This document shows, piece by piece, positions 54,737 through 64,000 of a stretch of 64,000 nucleotides of DNA. The stretch covers positions 27,264,713 to 27,328,712 of the forward strand of contig NC_092574.1 in NCBI RefSeq assembly GCF_037975245.1, given 5' to 3'. The translations under genes were made by a program, and so were the position numbers. The notes below the pieces were generated by a model. It saw only the letters and a program-made list of their open reading frames with translations. It made no database searches and was not told the origin of the DNA. This DNA comes from Apostichopus japonicus. Lineage: Eukaryota; Echinodermata; Holothuroidea; Aspidochirotida; Stichopodidae. Within the stretch, counting starts at the first letter, position 1; the number at the start of each line of letters is the position of its first letter.

Positions 54737-55228
54737 TACGTTTCGGGTATCGAAACGTTCACAATCGATAATGATAAGGGAAAAGGAATCTCAAGTTAAC
54801 TATTTTCTGCGAACCAACTGTTGGTAGATCAATTGAAATAAGACTTCATTCTTTCCGCAAGATTGTGAAAGCGTTCTAGATCTAACGACGATATTAAAGG
54901 GAGTCTGCATTTATGTAACCATTAGGTATGGAGTAGTGTCTATTCCCTTTCGCTTGACGCAGCATCGTCATCATCACACGGTCACAATCTCGATACAAGG
55001 CGACTGTGGTTGAGAGTGAATTAGTTAAGTCGGTTTGTTTTCTTTGTCCGGGCTCTTTTTTTGGACGACTTCTTAAAAAGTATCATACATTGCCTGCTAA
55101 TTAATTTTGCGTCTCTTCCCAATCCACTACCTTACATGCAAGATGATATAAACACATTTATACTTCATTAATACACCATATATATGTACAAATATCATAC
55201 ACAATGATTGATGGAACAAGCACCTTAC

Positions 55229-55301
55229 CTTCTGAAGCGATTACACCAAATACAAGCAAAACCCACATATGGGTCGAAAAAGTTTTGATATTGGCTCGCA
55301 T
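55229..55301 (-). CDS. leader exon copy A4 (signal peptide)
   Basis: Same leader frame and donor as A1, in unit U4. Use is unproven. Confidence 0.45.
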
Positions 55302-56472
55302 CGTATCATCTGGTAAAGTACAGCTTTTACGTCTTAAACCTTCTGAACAGCCCTACAGTATGAATTATAGATTTAGTTTTGGAGTTGAACAGACGAAAAC
55401 TGTTCATTGTTTAAGCGTAAACAATACATTTGATCGTTAGGTGTTGAAAATAAATCAAATTGTTGGCACTTTCTATGGTTTGGTTTCTATGCCCTTTTGT
55501 TGACAAGTTTCGATCTCATTGTCTGTTCGTGCTTCGTCTCCTGTGCAATATTGGAACGTCCATGCTTCAGTACATCTCAAAGGACAACATTGTTTGAAAA
55601 ACAGGTAGCACTGGAATTCCCCCAGTGTCGTCCAAGTTTTTTCCATCGGTTTTTCTGCTCAGAAGTATTTTTCTTTGTAAACATGTGTTGCTACGCATGG
55701 ACAAATTCAATGTGTCTATTAAGCTTGACATTTGACCATGTCGTAACCAGAATTTGATTCAAAATGAGTCAATATTAGCCAGAGTGATCTCCAAACTCCC
55801 CCTCCCCCATCTTTCCAACCACCACCAAACCTTTTCGCCCAGCCATAACACCCCTTCCTTTGACCATGATACTGGTTAATATCTACTTTATTCTTCATAT
55901 CTCATATAATTCGTTCCATGTACGTGAATATTCAACGTATGTAGTCTACCCTTCATACAAAATGTTTGCTCACCCTGAATGCTGACATTGTTTCTTCCCA
56001 ATTTTGAAATGATTTTCCCGTCCACGCTCCCCCTGTTTCTCTTGGCTACCATTCCCGACTTGATTGTATTTATTTGACTAGCCTCTCGTCTGTCTCTGTC
56101 CTCATATTCATAGATGTTTTAATTCTTATTCTTCCCCTATTTTTCGCATATACAGAAACTTCGTTTCGTTCATTAACAGACGGAGTTGATACAAACAAAA
56201 CCTTTGCATTAACTTCATAATAGCAAACTGTGATGGCCGGGGTGTTCGCGGGATTCGTCTGAGGTTTCTAGTTTTAATACCCTAGGGTCGCACCAACTTC
56301 GCAAACAACATGTACTTGAACCTGAACAGTTTCATGATGGTATTAATTTTGCGTCTCTTCCCAATCCAAAATGATCATACATGTTAGATTATATAAACAC
56401 ATTTATACTTCATTAATACACCATATATGTACAAATATAGTACACAAATATTGATGGAACAAGCACCTTAAC

Positions 56473-56749
56473 CTTTTGAAGCGATTACGACAAATACAAG
56501 CTCCAAGATTAATGTATGTCGTCCAGTTACGGAGTTGTTGCAAATTCATAATCATGGACGTTAAATATGAATCTAAGAGACTGAAATCGGTCAGCTTGCG
56601 GCTTTGATAAGTCAATGATGGCTTCTTTGCGAGTTCCTGCTTGCAGGAGGATCTAAAATACATACACCCATAAACACACTGATACTTACTTACATACATA
56701 CAAGCAAAACCCATATAAGTGTCAAAAGCGTTTTCATATTGGCTCGCAT
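56473..56749 (-). pseudogene. interrupted leader exon copy B4
   Basis: Same structure as B2, in unit U4. Confidence 0.6.
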
Positions 56750-58051
56750 CATATCATCTGGTAAAGTAAAGCTTTTACGTCTTAAACCTTCTGCACAGAC
56801 ATACAGTATAAATTACAGATTTAGTTTGGAGTTAAACAGACGGGAAACTTTTCATTGTTTAAGCGTAAAACAATACATTTGATCGTTAGGTGTTGTAAAT
56901 AAATCAAATTGGTTTTTGGAACTTTCGAACTTTCTAGGTAGGTTCGGTTTCTATGCCCTTTTGTTGACAAGTTTCGATCTCATTGTCTATTCGTGCTTCG
57001 TCTCCGGTGCAATATTGGAACGTCCATGCTTCACCACATCTCAAAGGACATTGTTTGAAAAACAGGTAGCACTGGAATTTCCCCAGTGTCGTCCAAGTTT
57101 TTTCCATCGGTTTTTCTGCTCAGAAGTATTTTTCTTTGTAAACATGTGTTGCTATGCATGGACAAATTCAATGTGTCTATTAAGCTTAACATTTGACCAT
57201 GTCGTAACCAGAATTTGATTCAAAATGAGTAACTGTTAGCTAAAGTGATCTCCACCCCCTTTCTCACCCCTACCAAACAGTTTCACCTAGCCATAACACA
57301 CCCCTTTTTTCTGCTCAGGTTACTTGTTAACATCTACTTTATTCTTCATATCTCATATAATTCGTTCCATGTACGTAAATATTCAACGTATGTAGTCTAC
57401 CCTTCATACAAAATGTTTGCTCACCCTGAATGCTGACATTTTTTCTTCCCAATTTTGAAATGATTTTCCCGTCCACACTCCCCCTGTCTCTCTTGGCTAC
57501 CATTCCCGACTTGATTGTATTTAATTGACTAGCTTCTCGTCTATCTCTGTCCTCATATTTATAGTTGTTCTAATTCTCATTCTTCCCCTATTTTTTGCAT
57601 CTACAGAAATTTCGTTTCTTTCATTAACAGACGGAATTGATACAAACAAAACCTTTGCATTAACTTCATAATAGCAAACTTTGATGGCCGGGGTGCTCGC
57701 GGGATTCGTCTGAGATATGTAGTTTTAATACCCTAAGGTCGCACCAACCTCGCAAAGAAGATATAATTGAATATAAAAATTTTCAACACCAAAACAAATA
57801 TTCTGGATAAGTTGTTTCAGCGGACATGGATATGAATTTTTGTACTAAAAACATTTTTTAAAAATACAAAAAGACGACAGTATAAATGCAAAGTACCCCT
57901 GTCATTGGGTGGCTTCAAAAAGAGGTCGCTGAGAGGAGGGGAGGAACGTGTGGGTTGGCGGAATTTTGAAATAAGGCCTACATATAGTGACGATTTTGAA
58001 GTACCGGGCGAAAATGGTAACTCCTTGACTATGAAGTGAATATTGCACTAG

Positions 58052-58967
58052 AAATGTACTCGCTTTGTGGTCCCCGTGATAGCAGCGTGGACTTATCTGC
58101 TTGTGTTCAGTTAGGCTATGACATAAGGGAAGCCAGCAATCTCGTAACGAACCTCTTCAACTCCACAAGAAATATATGTACGGTATCTGGTCTTACACGT
58201 ACCGTATCTATCACTTCTTGACACTAAAAGGTTACAGATGTCAAATTAACACAAAACAGCAACACAAATTCCAAGGCTACAAAGGTTAGCGCTAATTTTG
58301 CGGTATTTACACGGTTAGCGGAATATCTTTTGCATGATACTAATTTGTTTACACTTTGACTTTTAGCACAAGAGGGCTTTCCAAAAATGGCTTTCAAGGT
58401 ATATGTCTATATATGCTCTGAAAGTCCACCATGTAAAAGTTACCTATTAATGTATAATAACGGTATATAAAAGATACCTCGGCAATTATGGTATCCAGGC
58501 CCTGTGATTTTAACTCCCAGTTCCACTTTCAACTATATAGTGGTCACGGAAGACTTCCTTGGAGTTTCGTTAAGCGTTTAAATTTGTGATGGCAGTTTCA
58601 AATAAAATAAAAGTTCGTCTTCGTTCGCGAATAGCCTAGGGGTGGCCTAAAGATAGTTGAATAACATATGGTACTATACCTGCTGGTGTAACTTCATGTG
58701 TTACTTGATTCAAAACTTAATATCCTGCTGGAAGAAACTAGTTTGTATTGACCAAAGATAAAAGTTCAACAAACCATCCCCAAAGTTGCATTGCAGGACT
58801 GCTACGGATATGTGGATGGCAATTGTGCAGCACAAGATTTCAAACTGTTCACAACGAATAATCTGTATGCTATAATCTTTTTCAACATCGAAAAAGAGAG
58901 CTACGGTGTGCTAATAGCATCAATGCATATATACGCCAAGTTTGAGGAAATCTGCAAACGTCCATGA
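58052..58967 (+). pseudogene. block C gene, copy C5 (stop in exon Y)
   Basis: Exon X (58052-58198) and exon Z (58797-58967) are open. Exon Y (from 58367) has GGT ATA TAA at 58462-58470 instead of GGT ATA TAT. Confidence 0.45.
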
Positions 58968-59459
58968 TACGTTTCGGGTATCGAAACGTTCACAATCGAT
59001 AATGATAAGGGAAAAGGAATATCAAGTTAACTATTTTCTGCAAACCAACTGTTGGTAGATCAATTGAAATAAGACTTCATTCTTTCCGCAAGATTGTGAA
59101 AGCGTTCTAGATCTAACGACGCTATTAAAGGGAGTCTGCATTTATGTAACCATTAGGTATGGAGTAGTGTTTATTCCCTTTCGCTTGACGCAGCATCGTC
59201 ATCATCACACGGTCACAATCTCGATACAAGGCGACTGTGGTTGAGAGTGAATTAGTTAAGTCGGTTTGTTTTCTTTGTCCGGGCTCTTTTTTTGGACGAC
59301 TTCTTAAAAAGTATCATACATTGCCTGCTAATTAATTTTGCGTCTCTTCCCAATCCACTACCTTACATGCAAGATGATATAAACACATTTATACTTCATT
59401 AATACACCATATATATGTACAAATATCATACACAATGATTGATGGAACAAGCACCTTAC

Positions 59460-59532
59460 CTTCTGAAGCGATTACACCAAATACAAGCAAAACCCACATA
59501 TGGGTCGAAAAAGTTTTGATATTGGCTCGCAT
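59460..59532 (-). CDS. leader exon copy A5 (signal peptide)
   Basis: Same leader frame and donor as A1, in unit U5. Use is unproven. Confidence 0.45.
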
Positions 59533-60703
59533 CGTATCATCTGGTAAAGTACAGCTTTTACGTCTTAAACCTTCTGAACAGCCCTACAGTATGAATTATA
59601 GATTTAGTTTTGGAGTTGAACAGACGAAAACTGTTCATTGTTTAAGCGTAAACAATACATTTGATCGTTAGGTGTTGAAAATAAATCAAATTGTTGGCAC
59701 TTTCTATGGTTTGGTTTCTATGCCCTTTTGTTGACAAGTTTCGATCTCATTGTCTGTTCGTGCTTCGTCTCCTGTGCAATATTGGAACGTCCATGCTTCA
59801 GTACATCTCAAAGGACAACATTGTTTGAAAAACAGGTAGCACTGGAATTCCCCCAGTGTCGTCCAAGTTTTTTCCATCGGTTTTTCTGCTCAGAAGTATT
59901 TTTCTTTGTAAACATGTGTTGCTACGCATGGACAAATTCAATGTGTCTATTAAGCTTGACATTTGACCATGTCGTAACCAGAATTTGATTCAAAATGAGT
60001 CAATATTAGCCAGAGTGATCTCCAAACTCCCCCTCCCCCATCTTTCCAACCACCACCAAACCTTTTCGCCCAGCCATAACACCCCTTCCTTTGACCATGA
60101 TACTGGTTAATATCTACTTTATTCTTCATATCTCATATAATTCGTTCCATGTACGTGAATATTCAACGTATGTAGTCTACCCTTCATACAAAATGTTTGC
60201 TCACCCTGAATGCTGACATTGTTTCTTCCCAATTTTGAAATGATTTTCCCGTCCACGCTCCCCCTGTTTCTCTTGGCTACCATTCCCGACTTGATTGTAT
60301 TTATTTGACTAGCCTCTCGTCTGTCTCTGTCCTCATATTCATAGATGTTTTAATTCTTATTCTTCCCCTATTTTTCGCATATACAGAAACTTCGTTTCGT
60401 TCATTAACAGACGGAGTTGATACAAACAAAACCTTTGCATTAACTTCATAATAGCAAACTGTGATGGCCGGGGTGTTCGCGGGATTCGTCTGAGGTTTCT
60501 AGTTTTAATACCCTAGGGTCGCACCAACTTCGCAAACAACATGTACTTGAACCTGAACAGTTTCATGATGGTATTAATTTTGCGTCTCTTCCCAATCCAA
60601 AATGATCATACATGTTAGATTATATAAACACATTTATACTTCATTAATACACCATATATGTACAAATATAGTACACAAATATTGATGGAACAAGCACCTT
60701 AAC

Positions 60704-60980
60704 CTTTTGAAGCGATTACGACAAATACAAGCTCCAAGATTAATGTATGTCGTCCAGTTACGGAGTTGTTGCAAATTCATAATCATGGACGTTAAATATG
60801 AATCTAAGAGACTGAAATCGGTCAGCTTGCGGCTTTGATAAGTCAATGATGGCTTCTTTGCGAGTTCCTGCTTGCAGGAGGATCTAAAATACATACACCC
60901 ATAAACACACTGATACTTACTTACATACATACAAGCAAAACCCATATAAGTGTCAAAAGCGTTTTCATATTGGCTCGCAT
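60704..60980 (-). pseudogene. interrupted leader exon copy B5
   Basis: Same structure as B2, in unit U5. Confidence 0.6.
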
Positions 60981-62282
60981 CATATCATCTGGTAAAGTAA
61001 AGCTTTTACGTCTTAAACCTTCTGCACAGACATACAGTATAAATTACAGATTTAGTTTGGAGTTAAACAGACGGGAAACTTTTCATTGTTTAAGCGTAAA
61101 ACAATACATTTGATCGTTAGGTGTTGTAAATAAATCAAATTGGTTTTTGGAACTTTCGAACTTTCTAGGTAGGTTCGGTTTCTATGCCCTTTTGTTGACA
61201 AGTTTCGATCTCATTGTCTATTCGTGCTTCGTCTCCGGTGCAATATTGGAACGTCCATGCTTCACCACATCTCAAAGGACATTGTTTGAAAAACAGGTAG
61301 CACTGGAATTTCCCCAGTGTCGTCCAAGTTTTTTCCATCGGTTTTTCTGCTCAGAAGTATTTTTCTTTGTAAACATGTGTTGCTATGCATGGACAAATTC
61401 AATGTGTCTATTAAGCTTAACATTTGACCATGTCGTAACCAGAATTTGATTCAAAATGAGTAACTGTTAGCTAAAGTGATCTCCACCCCCTTTCTCACCC
61501 CTACCAAACAGTTTCACCTAGCCATAACACACCCCTTTTTTCTGCTCAGGTTACTTGTTAACATCTACTTTATTCTTCATATCTCATATAATTCGTTCCA
61601 TGTACGTAAATATTCAACGTATGTAGTCTACCCTTCATACAAAATGTTTGCTCACCCTGAATGCTGACATTTTTTCTTCCCAATTTTGAAATGATTTTCC
61701 CGTCCACACTCCCCCTGTCTCTCTTGGCTACCATTCCCGACTTGATTGTATTTAATTGACTAGCTTCTCGTCTATCTCTGTCCTCATATTTATAGTTGTT
61801 CTAATTCTCATTCTTCCCCTATTTTTTGCATCTACAGAAATTTCGTTTCTTTCATTAACAGACGGAATTGATACAAACAAAACCTTTGCATTAACTTCAT
61901 AATAGCAAACTTTGATGGCCGGGGTGCTCGCGGGATTCGTCTGAGATATGTAGTTTTAATACCCTAAGGTCGCACCAACCTCGCAAAGAAGATATAATTG
62001 AATATAAAAATTTTCAACACCAAAACAAATATTCTGGATAAGTTGTTTCAGCGGACATGGATATGAATTTTTGTACTAAAAACATTTTTTAAAAATACAA
62101 AAAGACGACAGTATAAATGCAAAGTACCCCTGTCATTGGGTGGCTTCAAAAAGAGGTCGCTGAGAGGAGGGGAGGAACGTGTGGGTTGGCGGAATTTTGA
62201 AATAAGGCCTACATATAGTGACGATTTTGAAGTACCGGGCGAAAATGGTAACTCCTTGACTATGAAGTGAATATTGCACTAG

Positions 62283-63198
62283 AAATGTACTCGCTTTGTG
62301 GTCCCCGTGATAGCAGCGTGGACTTATCTGCTTGTGTTCAGTTAGGCTATGACATAAGGGAAGCCAGCAATCTCGTAACGAACCTCTTCAACTCCACAAG
62401 AAATATATGTACGGTATCTGGTCTTACACGTACCGTATCTATCACTTCTTGACACTAAAAGGTTACAGATGTCAAATTAACACAAAACAGCAACACAAAT
62501 TCCAAGGCTACAAAGGTTAGCGCTAATTTTGCGGTATTTACACGGTTAGCGGAATATCTTTTGCATGATACTAATTTGTTTACACTTTGACTTTTAGCAC
62601 AAGAGGGCTTTCCAAAAATGGCTTTCAAGGTATATGTCTATATATGCTCTGAAAGTCCACCATGTAAAAGTTACCTATTAATGTATAATAACGGTATATA
62701 AAAGATACCTCGGCAATTATGGTATCCAGGCCCTGTGATTTTAACTCCCAGTTCCACTTTCAACTATATAGTGGTCACGGAAGACTTCCTTGGAGTTTCG
62801 TTAAGCGTTTAAATTTGTGATGGCAGTTTCAAATAAAATAAAAGTTCGTCTTCGTTCGCGAATAGCCTAGGGGTGGCCTAAAGATAGTTGAATAACATAT
62901 GGTACTATACCTGCTGGTGTAACTTCATGTGTTACTTGATTCAAAACTTAATATCCTGCTGGAAGAAACTAGTTTGTATTGACCAAAGATAAAAGTTCAA
63001 CAAACCATCCCCAAAGTTGCATTGCAGGACTGCTACGGATATGTGGATGGCAATTGTGCAGCACAAGATTTCAAACTGTTCACAACGAATAATCTGTATG
63101 CTATAATCTTTTTCAACATCGAAAAAGAGAGCTACGGTGTGCTAATAGCATCAATGCATATATACGCCAAGTTTGAGGAAATCTGCAAACGTCCATGA
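62283..63198 (+). pseudogene. block C gene, copy C6 (stop in exon Y)
   Basis: Same state as copy C5: X (62283-62429) and Z (63028-63198) open, Y interrupted by the same TAA. Confidence 0.45.
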
Positions 63199-63470
63199 TA
63201 CGTTTCGGGTATCGAAACGTTCACAATCGATAATGATAAGGGAAAAGGAATATCAAGTTAACTATTTTCTGCAAACCAACTGTTGGTAGATCAATTGAAA
63301 TAAGACTTCATTCTTTCCGCAAGATTGTGAAAGCGTTCTAGATCTAACGACGCTATTAAAGGGAGTCTGCATTTATGTAACCATTAGGTATGGAGTAGTG
63401 TTTATTCCCTTTCGCTTGACGCAGCATCGTCATCATCACACGGTCACAATCTCGATACAAGGCGACTGTG

Positions 63471-64000
63471 GTTGAGAGTGAATTAGTTAAGTCGGTTTGT
63501 TTTCTTTGTCCGGGCTCTTTTTTTGGACGACTTCTTAAAAAGTATCATACATTGCCTGCTAATTAATTTTGCGTCTCTTCCCAATCCACTACCTTACATG
63601 CAAGATGATATAAACACATTTATACTTCATTAATACACCATATATATGTACAAATATCATACACAATGATTGATGGAACAAGCACCTTACCTTCTGAAGC
63701 GATTACACCAAATACAAGCAAAACCCACATATGGGTCGAAAAAGTTTTGATATTGGCTCGCATCGTATCATCTGGTAAAGTACAGCTTTTACGTCTTAAA
63801 CCTTCTGAACAGCCCTACAGTATGAATTATAGATTTAGTTTTGGAGTTGAACAGACGAAAACTGTTCATTGTTTAAGCGTAAACAATACATTTGATCGTT
63901 AGGTGTTGAAAATAAATCAAATTGTTGGCACTTTCTATGGTTTGGTTTCTATGCCCTTTTGTTGACAAGTTTCGATCTCATTGTCTGTTCGTGCTTCGTC
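63471..64000. repeat. tandem unit U6, cut by the window edge
   Basis: First 530 bases of another unit, including leader exon A6. The array continues beyond the window. Confidence 0.92.
63691..63763 (-). CDS. leader exon copy A6 (signal peptide)
   Basis: Same leader frame and donor as A1, in the partial unit U6, about 25 kb from exon E2. Use is unproven. Confidence 0.4.

Larger units (their letters stand above)
50803..55008. repeat. tandem unit U3 (4206 bp): blocks A3, B3, C4
   Basis: Shares the block-B deletion of U2, but its exon Z has the same stop as U1, so its variants are a mixture of those of its neighbours. Confidence 0.92.
55009..59239. repeat. tandem unit U4 (4231 bp): blocks A4, B4, C5
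   Basis: Retains the block-B stretch lost in U2 and U3. It carries a TTTTTTAAAAATAC insertion variant and the exon-Y stop also present in U5. Confidence 0.92.
59240..63470. repeat. tandem unit U5 (4231 bp): blocks A5, B5, C6
   Basis: Same length as U4 and identical to it at every variant position checked, suggesting a very recent duplication or an assembly repeat. Confidence 0.92.

Overview
The window looks like AT-rich genomic DNA from an intron-rich marine deuterostome. An echinoderm is the best guess, but the sequence alone does not prove it. The reasons are short exons with GT..AG borders, many introns, a mosaic extracellular protein of HYR, CCP/sushi, GCC2/GCC3, EGF and pentraxin modules, microsatellites, and traces of tRNA-derived and Penelope-type elements. 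No bacterial gene, rRNA or CRISPR array was seen.

Region 1 (743-38592, minus strand) is almost wholly one gene of the polydom/SVEP1 type. I could chain 46 exons here, plus a signal-peptide exon at 42591-42663, with every splice phase matching (9246 coding nt, about 3081 residues). From N to C terminus the protein has a signal peptide, a poly-arginine convertase-like site, 7 HYR domains interspersed with 16 CCP modules, a ~200-residue linker with two more basic sites, about four GCC2/GCC3 (ephrin-receptor-like) motifs, about 21 EGF-like modules and a C-terminal pentraxin domain. The order HYR-HYR-CCP-linker-GCC2/3-EGF-pentraxin is the middle of vertebrate SVEP1. No von Willebrand A domain was found.

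Region 2 (38593-40545) is intron or spacer with no recognised gene and one 48-bp tandem duplication.

Region 3 (40546-64000, running off the right edge) is a tandem array. A degenerate left-edge unit is followed by five full units of 4204-4231 bp and a partial sixth. Each unit has three blocks. Block A holds an identical minus-strand leader exon with a GTAAGG donor in the phase needed by the SVEP1-like gene. Block B is a diverged copy whose leader is split by a 196-bp insertion with an 8-bp direct repeat. Block C holds three plus-strand exon-like reading frames of an unrecognised protein; only the copy at 49615-50530 has all three open. The layout suggests that the promoter and leader exon of the SVEP1-like gene were amplified together with an unrelated gene or gene fragment on the other strand. 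Whether the extra leaders are used, or are only an array homogenised by unequal exchange, cannot be told from sequence.

All exon borders are by-eye calls supported by phase and domain content, not by transcripts.
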